Positions 7,016-15,412 of a DNA stretch of 18,733 bases are shown here, piece after piece. The stretch covers positions 1-18,733 of the forward strand of contig JAGQHH010000063.1 in the NCBI GenBank assembly GCA_020431945.1, read 5' to 3'. The stretch is from Cyanobacteria bacterium HKST-UBA02 (GTDB lineage: Bacteria; Cyanobacteriota; Vampirovibrionia; Obscuribacterales; Obscuribacteraceae). The translations under genes were made by a program, and so were the position numbers. How positions within the stretch are numbered: position 1 is the stretch's first letter; each line of letters opens with the position of its first letter. The notes beneath the pieces are model-generated. The model ran no database searches. It was given only the letters and a program-made list of their open reading frames with translations, and was not told where the DNA came from.

Positions 7016-8530
7016 ATGGTGACGCTTTCCACGACCCTGGTGATTCTCGCGTTTTGCCTCATCTCGGTAGTTTTTCTCTGGCGTTTCGTCAGGGACCGGG
7101 ACTGGGAACGTCTTTCTACCAAAGCTCTAGCGCCGGCCCTCAAAATCCATGCTGCTTTCATGGTTCCAGCGCTTCTGGCTATTCTCGCTCTCTGGGTGGT
7201 TAATGTCGAGGTCGGTCAGATAGTCCTCTGCTTTGCCGTCTCCTTTTTCGTGCCTACTCTTCTCAGCCATTCGGGCATGACGCCATATTTGCGCTCCCTC
7301 CTGCTCCTCGCCCTGGCTCTGGCTGCCACCCTGGTCCTACCCGCCGAAGGTTACAAACTCCCCTGGGCCGGCTTAATGGTCGGCTTGATTCTTTCCAAGA
7401 CCATCGATGTCATCGCCCTGGAAAAAGAGCCCACCCTTGAAGACGTCTTGCCGGCCTTTCTCTGGCTGACAGGCGCATACTGGACTAAAACCGCCGATAC
7501 TGCCAACTGGCTCCACCTTCACCAGCAAGTCATTCTCGGTGCTCTGCTGGTAGCAGTTGTAGTCCGCTGGTTCCAGGGACCTTTCTTGAAAGAAGACAAG
7601 CTTTACGTGAAGCGACTCACTTTTTCCGCCATCGGTGGTCTTCTTCTCTTGATAATGGTAACCAAGGTTTTCGTGGCAATGGAGGTGACCTCCCTCGCAA
7701 TAGTGGCAGGAGCGGGCTTTTTCCTCGCCTATGTGCTGGAATCCCTGGATTCTGGTCAGGATACACCCGTTCTCAAGGCTGTCAAACAGCTGCTCTTCAT
7801 CGGTATCTTTACTCTTGTAGTAAGCCGTCAATTCGGAATGATCGGACTCATGGTCCTTGCCAGCACGACTATTGTTGCTGCCGCCCCTCACGCCGCAGCG
7901 CTTGCTGGACTTTTCTGGGGAGGTCGGGTCCTCCTGCAGTCCTTCACCTTCGAATTCAATACGAATATGACCGGGGTCAACGTAATGCATGCGTATACGA
8001 GCGCTGCGCTATACGGCGGTTTCTTCCTGGCTATTGTTCTCAGTATCTTGCTCATTAGGTCGGGAAGCCGCCTTGCCTCATGTCTTCTTGCAGTTACAGC
8101 GGCAGTGGTCGGACCTGTCTCTGCTAATTTCTTCCTGCATGCGGAGCCATCTGCAGCCCTCCTTCTCTCTTCGCTGATAGCCTGCGTGCTAATGGTCTTC
8201 CTGGCAACGCCGCTAAGCGAACATGAAACAAAGAATCTCGAAGGGATTATGCTGGTGCCATCGTTGATGGTGTCTATTGCTATCCTCACAAACCAGCTTC
8301 TCGAGACCGGAAAGAGTGTTGATTCGCCGATCAGAATCTGGGTGCTTATCGTGATTGGTTTTGTAGCTTCGGTGGTCCTTTTTGCCGCCAGCAAGTTGCC
8401 TTCAGACCCGCGTAAAAAGCCCGAACTTGATCCTGAAATTGTGTCAAAAGGTGATACCCACAAAGCTATTCAGCTTCCCCTGGAGCCTGACCCCCCCAAG
8501 GATGAGAAATCTGGAGAGTCATCGGGTTAG
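7016..8530 (+). CDS. Polytopic membrane protein of unknown function
   Basis: About 504 residues, dominated by some 14-16 hydrophobic segments, for example VTLSTTLVILAFCLISVVFLW, YLRSLLLLALALAATLVLP and IRIWVLIVIGFVASVVLFAAS. A soluble proline- and charge-rich tail of about 45 residues (PSDPRKKPELDPE... to ESSG) follows, probably cytoplasmic. The loop containing FEFNTNMTGVNVMHAYTSAALYGG, about two thirds along, is the most distinctive and polar region inside the membrane part and may be functional. No transporter signature is evident. I prefer the ATG at 7016 (AGGGTG 9 nt upstream). A GTG at 6998 in the same frame would add six residues but has no Shine-Dalgarno. Neighbours give no clear clue. 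It could be a transporter, a polysaccharide-related integral protein or a sensor anchor. Confidence 0.75.
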   Translation: MVTLSTTLVILAFCLISVVFLWRFVRDRDWERLSTKALAPALKIHAAFMVPALLAILALWVVNVEVGQIVLCFAVSFFVPTLLSHSGMTPYLRSLLLLALALAATLVLPAEGYKLPWAGLMVGLILSKTIDVIALEKEPTLEDVLPAFLWLTGAYWTKTADTANWLHLHQQVILGALLVAVVVRWFQGPFLKEDKLYVKRLTFSAIGGLLLLIMVTKVFVAMEVTSLAIVAGAGFFLAYVLESLDSGQDTPVLKAVKQLLFIGIFTLVVSRQFGMIGLMVLASTTIVAAAPHAAALAGLFWGGRVLLQSFTFEFNTNMTGVNVMHAYTSAALYGGFFLAIVLSILLIRSGSRLASCLLAVTAAVVGPVSANFFLHAEPSAALLLSSLIACVLMVFLATPLSEHETKNLEGIMLVPSLMVSIAILTNQLLETGKSVDSPIRIWVLIVIGFVASVVLFAASKLPSDPRKKPELDPEIVSKGDTHKAIQLPLEPDPPKDEKSGESSG

Positions 8531-8544
8531 ATATCAAGTTTTGG

Positions 8545-8568
8545 AAGTCAACCGATATCGGTTGACTT
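8545..8568. promoter_or_regulatory. 24-bp perfect palindrome
   Basis: AAGTCAACCGAT followed directly by its exact reverse complement makes a 24-bp uninterrupted palindrome, 14 bp after the membrane protein stop and about 83 bp before the chimeric transposase-derived gene. There is no run of T on either side: it is followed by TAAAAACAG on the plus strand, and on the minus strand reads into CCAAAAC. It is therefore a poor intrinsic terminator, and a two-fold symmetric protein site (operator) or a site recognised by the adjacent gene product is more likely. Confidence 0.75.
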
Positions 8569-8639
8569 TAAAAACAGACTTGGTGGTCTTTCGAGTCTGA
8601 ACTTTTTTGCTCTATGAGTCGTTCTATAGACAGGACAAG

Positions 8640-8645
8640 AGGAGG
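8640..8645 (+). promoter_or_regulatory. Strong Shine-Dalgarno for the chimeric transposase-derived gene
   Basis: AGGAGG is placed 5 nt before the ATG at 8651, the strongest ribosome-binding site seen in the window. It fixes the start and argues that the gene is expressed. A TATAGA hexamer at 8625-8630 could be a -10 element, but no good -35 lies 16-18 bp upstream. Confidence 0.65.
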
Positions 8646-8650
8646 TTCTG

Positions 8651-9667
8651 ATGGAAGAAACCCCTGTTCTAACTCTATTCGAGGAATTCGAGACTCGCTT
8701 TCCTTCAGAGGACGACTGTGTCGAAGAACTCTATTGTTGTCTGGTCGAAGGTGAGGCTGTATGCCGTCACTGCGACTCCTTCGCTATTAGCAGAGACGCC
8801 GGAAGTCGGGTGATCGACTGTTTGCGCTGTGGAAGGCGTACCTGGTTTACCGCAGGTACATTCTTCGAGCGAATTAGAAGTGTTCGTCCCTGGCTTCTAG
8901 CTATGTGGATTCTGGAGCGTGGTGGTGCTCTGAGCGCTTCTGTCTTGCAGAGGCTGTCAGGGGTAGCCTATTCCAGCGCCCATGCTCTCTTGAAAAAGCT
9001 GAGCATGGTTGCCGGAGAAGCGATGTCTGGGAAATCCTTCCTGGTATCTTCCTCTCGATTCTCGGCGGTGTTTTCGAGACGGAGCCGTGAGACTCCAGCA
9101 CGCCGGCATCCGATAGCAGAGCAGGAGGAACTCGAGGGACGCCAGGACAAGCTTCAGTATCAAGAACAAGATTGTCAGGGTGAGCTTATCGATTCGAGAA
9201 TTTCAGGCATATTCGGAAATGAGACTATGATTTGCGACCTGCTCAAGGATGGACCCGTGAACTTCGACACTATGTCTGAGGAAAGCGGGCTTGATTCCGG
9301 AGCGCTCTCCGCATCCCTTGCCATGCTGGAGCTTGACTGTGTAGTCAGGCGGATCGCAGGCGATGTCTACGAGTATGTCCCGATCCCGCGGCTAGAGGAC
9401 GATCTTGCCCGGTGTGGTGAGTCCGGCGAGGCCGGCATGGCCCTGCTCGAGGGCTTGATCGAGCGATTCGGTTCGTTTATCAGGGATGTTTATAAGGGGA
9501 TCAGCCGTAAATATCTTCAGGGCTATCTCGGTCTATTCTGGTTGAGGATCGATCGTAAGTTCTGGAGACCAGGAGCTTTACTGGATCATTGTTGTCGCTA
9601 CGGAGAAATGTCTGGGCGCTCGATAAGAGAATATGTGACACCACTGGTGGTAGAGGTGGTGGGCTGA
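8651..9667 (+). CDS. Domesticated IS1595-type transposase fused to a DprA-like winged helix, DDE core missing
   Basis: A 338-residue chimera. Residues 14-118 match the N-terminus of IS1595/ISXO2 transposases: FPSEDDCVEEL, a zinc ribbon with Cys38, Cys41, Cys57 and Cys60 (CRHC, CLRC), the WFTAGTFFERIR stretch and an HTH ending in SSAHALLKKL. Residues 281-303 (YKGISRKYLQGYLGLFWLRI) resemble the conserved C-terminal tail of the same transposases. Between them the DDE nuclease core is absent. Instead there is a charged, glutamine-rich linker (about 135-182), then a winged helix (184-243: ETMICDLLKDGPVNFDTMSEESG...LELDCVVRRIAGDVYEYVP) like the DprA C-terminal domain. It cannot transpose; a regulatory or structural DNA-binding role is inferred. 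No terminal inverted repeats or target duplication were seen around it. It is convergent with the vanW gene, 20 bp away. Confidence 0.75.
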   Translation: MEETPVLTLFEEFETRFPSEDDCVEELYCCLVEGEAVCRHCDSFAISRDAGSRVIDCLRCGRRTWFTAGTFFERIRSVRPWLLAMWILERGGALSASVLQRLSGVAYSSAHALLKKLSMVAGEAMSGKSFLVSSSRFSAVFSRRSRETPARRHPIAEQEELEGRQDKLQYQEQDCQGELIDSRISGIFGNETMICDLLKDGPVNFDTMSEESGLDSGALSASLAMLELDCVVRRIAGDVYEYVPIPRLEDDLARCGESGEAGMALLEGLIERFGSFIRDVYKGISRKYLQGYLGLFWLRIDRKFWRPGALLDHCCRYGEMSGRSIREYVTPLVVEVVG

Positions 9668-9687
9668 TCAGGGGAGCCATTTGAGAG

Positions 9688-10365
9688 CTAGCGGATTTTA
9701 TAGCGGTCGGATGAAATGCGAGTGAGGCGACCGTCCTGGGTCCTCTCGACTACCACAGACAGTGTTTCCGAACTCTGGGTGAATCGTCTGCTGAGGTGAA
9801 TGTCGCCGGCTTTTTTTCGACCCCTGATCTCTATTCTGATCTCGTTGCCGGTTGAGGTGAGCTCGAATTTGACCGGCTCGTCTGTGGGATTGGCGATCTT
9901 TAGATCGTATCTCGGATAGGCGACGGTAGCATCATAGCCGGGTTCGATGGAGCCGATGGGGCGCGAGTGGTTCGTTCTTTCCACTACCGAGAGACCGGCT
10001 TCCAGGGCTGATTTGTAGAGGAGCGAGGAGACCAGGCAGATGCCGCCGCCGACGGTCCGGCCCGTTCCTGTGCCTTCGTAGCTGGCGGCTGACACGAAGC
10101 CACGGTCGTTAACGCGCGGGCCAACCGTGTTATTGAAGGAGAAGCTCATGCCTGGCTTGAGGATAAAGCCATTGATTCTGGAGGCTGCCATACCGATATT
10201 TTGCTTCTGCGCAGTCTTTAGAGAGGTTATGCTGGCTGAGTTTGTGCAGAGGCTGTCGGCGAAGGGGCGGACATAATAGTAGCCAAGAAAAATCAGCATG
10301 GGAACCAGACAGATCGAGTATGAGGCATTTTTGAGCAGCTTGTTGGTCATTCTTTCAATTGCCAT
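9688..10365 (-). CDS. VanW-family membrane-anchored protein
   Basis: About 225 residues. One transmembrane anchor comes near the start (SICLVPMLIFLGYYYV), followed by a compact VanW domain. The domain is recognised by GMSFSFNNTVGPR, GTGRTVGGGICLVSSLLYKSALEAGL, VERTNHSRP and GYDATVAYPRYDLKIANPTDEPV. VanW proteins are envelope proteins of unknown biochemical activity, named from vancomycin-resistance clusters and often found near peptidoglycan enzymes. No G5 or peptidoglycan-binding domain is attached. The start is uncertain. A TTG at 10395 has AGGAG only 1 nt away, the ATG at 10365 has AGGA 2 nt away, and a further ATG lies at 10350; I use 10365. It is the third gene of the AMMECR1 / alpha-2-macroglobulin operon. 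Confidence 0.88.
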   Translation of the reverse strand: MAIERMTNKLLKNASYSICLVPMLIFLGYYYVRPFADSLCTNSASITSLKTAQKQNIGMAASRINGFILKPGMSFSFNNTVGPRVNDRGFVSAASYEGTGTGRTVGGGICLVSSLLYKSALEAGLSVVERTNHSRPIGSIEPGYDATVAYPRYDLKIANPTDEPVKFELTSTGNEIRIEIRGRKKAGDIHLSRRFTQSSETLSVVVERTQDGRLTRISSDRYKIR

Positions 10366-10411
10366 TTTCCTGTCTTTTGTTATCCAGCCTGCCAAGCTCC
10401 TGAATCTTTTA

Positions 10412-13400
10412 TCACGGGGTGATAGAAAGCTCCAGGGGAGTGGAGTGGCCTTTGATCAGGTCTGTGTACATTCCTTCCAGTTTGACCGGGTTGAGCTGGA
10501 ATTTGCCGGGAAGTTCCATGCGGACCAGAGTGTGGAACTCCGATTTGCCCTGCGGAATCTCTGTTCCGAAAAAGACTATACGGTCGTCGAGGATATCCTG
10601 ATGGGTCCACCAGGGGGCTCCCCAGTCTCCTTCGATGACCGAGCCGCCGTCTTCGCCGCTGAGGTTCTCTTCCTGTCCGCGGCTTTCGACGACTTCGCCG
10701 CCGCTGGGTAAGGGTGCTTCGAGAATAACGTAGGGCAGAGACATGGGCGATTCGACGTAGACCTTCATGAGCAGGGTCTCTCCGGCTTTGACAGGACCTT
10801 TGAGAGGCACGGTCTTGAGCTTGAGATTGCCACTGCTGACGGTTCCGGCTGTTTCGAGCTTGAAGAAGCTGCGGCGTACTTTCAGTCCACCGGGTGCTCC
10901 GTAGGCATCGAGATTCTCATCCGGTTTGAGGGTTTTGAAATAGCTCAGGAGGCTGCGGTAATAGAGCCTGCCTGTCGTGGTCAGATTCAGAGTCAGACCG
11001 GATGAGAGGTCCGACAGGGGCAGATCCACTGTCTTTTCTGTGGAGTAGAGCTCGCCGGGGGCGAAAGCAAGTTGCTTGAGGGGGCTCGTTCCTTTGAGAA
11101 TATCAGCGATGAGCTCGCTCCTGTCCGGGGACTGGAATGCCAGGGCTTCGGCGATGAGTGCTCGCAGGACTTCGGCGGTGGTCTTGGTGTTTGACCAGCC
11201 GTCTTTGGAGCGATGGAGAAGAAGCCAGGTCTTGATCCTCTCGATCCTGTCGCTATTGTCCGGCTCCACTGCCAGGACCGCTCTGAGGGCGAGAGCGGTG
11301 CTCTCGACGCCTGTATAGCGATAAGTGTAGTCGGTGGCGCCGATTACTTTGAGACGGGCGAGCATTTCTTTGGTGTGCTCCCAGTCTTCGGTGCTGGCTG
11401 TCTTATTGGCCAGAGCGGTGAGCATGGTGCCGGTGTTCCGGGCTGCATCCCGGGCACCGGTGTTCATCTGGATCATGGTCAGGTAGGCGAGATACTCGGG
11501 TTGGGCGGTTTTGACCCTGCTTTCGAGATACGCCATTACTTTCTTGTCTGGCTTCTTGCCATAGATGCTCAGTGTGTAAGCCACTCTCGCCAGATCAAGC
11601 CGCTTCTCGCGGCTGGTGTAATTCTCCAGGAGCTTGGGATCGTCCAGGAGTTTTGCTAGATCTTTGCTGTCTGCTTCGAGCCTTTTCAGACCCTCGTCGA
11701 TGAGATAGCTTTCCACGGCATAACCTGAGTCTTTGAGCTCTTTGAACCCTTCTAAGACCAGGGCGGTGAGATAGGGATTGGTCGCGTCGTCCTGCCACCA
11801 GCCCCAGCCTCCGTCGCCGTGGCGGAGCTCTTTCAGGCGGGCCATGCCTTTCTGATAGACGGTCTCGAACTTAGCCATGTCTTCTTTCGGAAGAGACATG
11901 CCGAGCGTTTTGTTGAGCTGCATGGCTATGGTGGACGGCATCAGTCGGCTCATGGTCTGCTCGGTGCAGCCGTAAGGATAATCGATCAGGGAGGAGAAAG
12001 AGCCACGCACCTGGCTGATGGTGGAGCCGGAGAGGCTGATGCTCAGCTTCGGGCTTTCCATGTCCGGAGTGATCCGGAAGGGTACCGTATAGGATCGTTT
12101 CTCCTGGTTGAGAACCCCGGAGTCGACCATCGCGATGGGAAGTCCGAAAGCTCTGATGGGGAGCGCTCTTTCCAGGTAGTCGCCGGCTGTCTGTCCCACT
12201 GCTTTCAGGCGGACGGTGGCGTCCCCGGTGCCGACCACTTCGATGGGCCAGGAGTAGCTTGCTGCTTTGTCCTTTTCGATGGTGAGCTTCTTGACGAAAG
12301 CCTCTTTCGATTTGAACTGATTGCTGGGGGTGAGGGTGAGAGTGACTTCCTGATTCTGATTGGAATAGTTGTGCACCACCGCACCGATCTCCGAAACATC
12401 GCCCCGGGTGTAGAACCTGGGCAGGGCGAGACGGGCGATGATATCCTGGGTGACGAGCACTTTCTGGACCTGGGCACCGACGTCGACTCCGGCGGTGATG
12501 CCGCGGACGGTGGCGCGCCAGGTGGTCAGATTGTCCGGCAACTGGACGCTGGTTGTGACTTCACCCCGGGCGTCCGTGACCAGCTCGGGGAGCCAGGCAG
12601 CGGTGTCTTTGAAATTCTTCCTGAGCTTGGGCTCGATCTTGTCCGGACCGCCTGAGTATTGCTCGGGAAAAGAAGAGAGGGTTACGACCCAGTTCTCTCG
12701 TTTGCGGAAGAAGAATTTCTGGATGTCCGGGGTGGCGTCTCCACGGATGGAGTAGATGCTTTCGTCTACCACGCCCAGAGAAAGCTCGGCGTTCGGAACC
12801 GGCTTGCCCTCCTGATCCGTGGCTTTGAGCTTGTATTTTACCGTCTCGCCGGGCTTGTACTTCTCTTTGTCCGATTCGATGGCAATGTTCATGAAATGGC
12901 ATTCCGGCGAGACGAGAATGCTCTGGGTCTGGTTGTAGAACTGTTTTTTGCCCGCCACCATGGAGACGTTCACGAACACATTCGGTCCATATTCTTTTTT
13001 GATCGGGATCTCCACCAGGGCTGCCGAGGAGTCCAGGGGGATCGTCTTGTAGTTATGAATCTTCGTGCCTTCGACGGAGACCAGGGCGGTATAGCCTTCG
13101 TCTCCCTTGAAGGGACCTGATACCACTGCCCGGGCTGTCTCTCCCGGCTGATAGACCTTTTTGTCCAGGGTGATCTTGAAGGGCTCGCGCTCGGCTTTCC
13201 CTGATCCCAGATAGAGGGGGGTGCGGTCGCTTGCGATCCAGACCGAGTCCCCACTGCAGGAAATCGCTCCGGCATTGTTCTTGACCAGGGCGCTGATATA
13301 GAAAGTATCTGTGGGCCATTGCTTGCTGGATGCGAACGTAAGGCGGGCGCGACCTTTCTCATCGGTGTTGACGGTCTGGCTGAGCAAGATCTGCTCGTTT

Positions 13401-15412
13401 CCATGCTCGTGGCTGGCGGCGTCCCAGGGCCAGCGCGAGAGGGTGACTTCCACGGCTTTGTTTGCTACCGGCTTGCCGTCATAATCGAGCACCAGCACTT
13501 CGGCGCCTATGGATTCGCCGACCCGGACTACCCAGGAGCTGGGGTTGACGAAGACTACATAGTCGCCGGAGGTGACCAGGGTGGAACCGCTGGCGGTTAC
13601 GGTGAGACGGGAGATATCGGTGACCTCGGCTTCGATTTTGTAATTCTTGTCCTGATAGTCGTTATAGAAGTAGGGGGAGTTGCGCACGCTCTCAATCGGG
13701 CTGGTATCGAACTCGATCTCGGCTTCTCCGGCTTCGCCTGTCTGGGCGAATCCTTCCGAGACCAGGCTGCCGCCATAGTCGTATTCGTACTCGTAGTCTT
13801 CGCCTTCGCCGCTCCAGCTGTCATAGAACGAATAATATTCGGGACGGGGCTCGAGGTTGTAGCGTTTCGTCCAGTCCGGCGAAGAGTAGACCGAATATTT
13901 CACCCTGGCATTGGCTACCGGGCCTCCGAAGAAATAAGTGGCCCTGACCTGAGCTTTTACTTTGTTGCCGGCGGTGGTTCTGGTGGTCCCGGGAATGATC
14001 TCTACTTTGTATTCGGGCTTGCGGTATTGAGCCACTTCGATGGCCTGATAGCTGGAGCTGCCGTCCGGATAGTTGAGGGTCAACTGGTAGGCTCCGGTCT
14101 TGCCATTCTCGGGAATGGTGAATTTGCCGTTCACGGTGCCGTGACCGGACATATAGAGAGTCTCGTCCACGAGCCTGGTGTTGTCGGGATCTTCGATGGT
14201 TACCTGAATGGCGGTGTCCGGATCGAGACGCTTGAAGCCTGAGGAGGCGAGCTCGCGCATGAGGGCTTTGTAATAGACGGTCTGACCCAGGCGGTAGACG
14301 GGCCGGTCGCTGTAGAAATAGGTGGAGTAGTGGCGGTCCTGACCTTCCCAGTAGCCCGCCGCACCATAGGCGGTGAAACTCCCGATGCTGCCGATCACCA
14401 CCGGGTTGTAAGTGGATCGCTTCAGTCCCTCCAGGAGCAGGATGCCGTCCTGGTCGGTCTTTCCCTCAGCCAGTCTGGTGAGCCCGCTATTGCTTTCTCT
14501 CTCGAAGAGCGATACGGCGACATCCGCCACCGGCTTCAGGGTTTTCAGGTTGACGGCCCGGACCAGGCTCTGGTCGGGGCTGTGTTTGACCACCAGACCG
14601 AGATCGGTGACCGAGAACCACCAGATGGATGAGGTGCGCTTTTTACCGCTCACATCCACCGCCTCTGCCACCACCACATAGTCGCCGGGCTCGAATTTCT
14701 CGTCGAGCTTGAAATCGGCCCGAGCCGAGTCGGTGTAATCGCTCTCCAGCTCTCGTTTGCGCTGAACCACCGGGCTCTCGTCCGAGTAAGGGTTATGGAA
14801 CTTCTTGTTATAAGTGGTGTACATGGAGAGATCCGAAGACACCTCCACCCCAGCCTGTTTCATGGGCTCCGAGGCTACGAAGTCCTGGAACTTCTTCTTA
14901 TAGATCTTCACCGTGGCTTCGGTGGCGCCGGTGGCATTCACCCAGAAACGGGGCTTCTCCGAGGTGGTGAAGACTCTCGTATTGCTGGCTATGGAGATAT
15001 AGGGCTCCAGGGCGGCCATCTTGATTGGATCGTTGATGCTGGCGATCTTGCCGTCCTCGATCATGACGCTGTTCACATAGGCTGTGGAGAAACCTTTTGC
15101 CTGGACTCTTATGGAATACTCGCCCACGGGCAATTGCTCGATCTTGAAATTGCCGTCGTCGTCCACCCAGGCTCCCCTGGTGATGGTGTTTCCGTCCCTG
15201 GGGCCGTTTGCCACGGCGAAGACTTTGTTCTGCCTGATGTTATAAGAGTAGAGACCAGAGCTTTCCTTCTCCAGGGCGATCTGCCCGGTGACCGAGCCCA
15301 CCGGCTTGTCCAGCATCACTGCCAGGATGCCGAAAAGGATCACTTTGAGAATGAAGAATTCCCAGGAAAGAATAGTGTTCTTGGGACTTTCGATAATCTT
15401 ATTTGTAGACAT
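10412..15412 (-). CDS. Bacterial alpha-2-macroglobulin family protein with thioester motif
   Basis: A 1666-residue protein, close to the length of E. coli YfhM. Residues 17-35 are hydrophobic and probably anchor it in the inner membrane, since no lipobox Cys is present. A carboxypeptidase-regulatory-like beta domain follows (about 39-120), then a series of macroglobulin beta domains. The thioester domain carries YPYGCTEQT with Cys1149 and Gln1152 intact, and helical toroid repeats such as GDGGWGWWQDDATNPYLTALVLEGF and SKDGWSNTKTTAEVLRAL. The C-terminal domain ends with the familiar LPGKFQLNPVKLEGMY. The family traps proteases in the periplasm by cleavage of a bait region and covalent thioester attack. 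A DYEYEYDY acidic-tyrosine stretch (about 537-544) is unusual. The usual partner PBP1C is not adjacent; a small transpeptidase lies divergently instead. It overlaps the AMMECR1 gene by 14 nt and has no Shine-Dalgarno of its own. Confidence 0.95.
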   Translation of the reverse strand: MSTNKIIESPKNTILSWEFFILKVILFGILAVMLDKPVGSVTGQIALEKESSGLYSYNIRQNKVFAVANGPRDGNTITRGAWVDDDGNFKIEQLPVGEYSIRVQAKGFSTAYVNSVMIEDGKIASINDPIKMAALEPYISIASNTRVFTTSEKPRFWVNATGATEATVKIYKKKFQDFVASEPMKQAGVEVSSDLSMYTTYNKKFHNPYSDESPVVQRKRELESDYTDSARADFKLDEKFEPGDYVVVAEAVDVSGKKRTSSIWWFSVTDLGLVVKHSPDQSLVRAVNLKTLKPVADVAVSLFERESNSGLTRLAEGKTDQDGILLLEGLKRSTYNPVVIGSIGSFTAYGAAGYWEGQDRHYSTYFYSDRPVYRLGQTVYYKALMRELASSGFKRLDPDTAIQVTIEDPDNTRLVDETLYMSGHGTVNGKFTIPENGKTGAYQLTLNYPDGSSSYQAIEVAQYRKPEYKVEIIPGTTRTTAGNKVKAQVRATYFFGGPVANARVKYSVYSSPDWTKRYNLEPRPEYYSFYDSWSGEGEDYEYEYDYGGSLVSEGFAQTGEAGEAEIEFDTSPIESVRNSPYFYNDYQDKNYKIEAEVTDISRLTVTASGSTLVTSGDYVVFVNPSSWVVRVGESIGAEVLVLDYDGKPVANKAVEVTLSRWPWDAASHEHGNEQILLSQTVNTDEKGRARLTFASSKQWPTDTFYISALVKNNAGAISCSGDSVWIASDRTPLYLGSGKAEREPFKITLDKKVYQPGETARAVVSGPFKGDEGYTALVSVEGTKIHNYKTIPLDSSAALVEIPIKKEYGPNVFVNVSMVAGKKQFYNQTQSILVSPECHFMNIAIESDKEKYKPGETVKYKLKATDQEGKPVPNAELSLGVVDESIYSIRGDATPDIQKFFFRKRENWVVTLSSFPEQYSGGPDKIEPKLRKNFKDTAAWLPELVTDARGEVTTSVQLPDNLTTWRATVRGITAGVDVGAQVQKVLVTQDIIARLALPRFYTRGDVSEIGAVVHNYSNQNQEVTLTLTPSNQFKSKEAFVKKLTIEKDKAASYSWPIEVVGTGDATVRLKAVGQTAGDYLERALPIRAFGLPIAMVDSGVLNQEKRSYTVPFRITPDMESPKLSISLSGSTISQVRGSFSSLIDYPYGCTEQTMSRLMPSTIAMQLNKTLGMSLPKEDMAKFETVYQKGMARLKELRHGDGGWGWWQDDATNPYLTALVLEGFKELKDSGYAVESYLIDEGLKRLEADSKDLAKLLDDPKLLENYTSREKRLDLARVAYTLSIYGKKPDKKVMAYLESRVKTAQPEYLAYLTMIQMNTGARDAARNTGTMLTALANKTASTEDWEHTKEMLARLKVIGATDYTYRYTGVESTALALRAVLAVEPDNSDRIERIKTWLLLHRSKDGWSNTKTTAEVLRALIAEALAFQSPDRSELIADILKGTSPLKQLAFAPGELYSTEKTVDLPLSDLSSGLTLNLTTTGRLYYRSLLSYFKTLKPDENLDAYGAPGGLKVRRSFFKLETAGTVSSGNLKLKTVPLKGPVKAGETLLMKVYVESPMSLPYVILEAPLPSGGEVVESRGQEENLSGEDGGSVIEGDWGAPWWTHQDILDDRIVFFGTEIPQGKSEFHTLVRMELPGKFQLNPVKLEGMYTDLIKGHSTPLELSITP

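Noticed and set aside
8651..9667. Intact insertion sequence of the IS1595 family
   Set aside because: The DDE nuclease core is missing, and I found no terminal inverted repeats or target-site duplication flanking the gene.
11819..14242. Long plus-strand frames opposite the alpha-2-macroglobulin gene
   Set aside because: They are antisense shadows of a 1666-residue gene with clear domain structure and an intact thioester motif.
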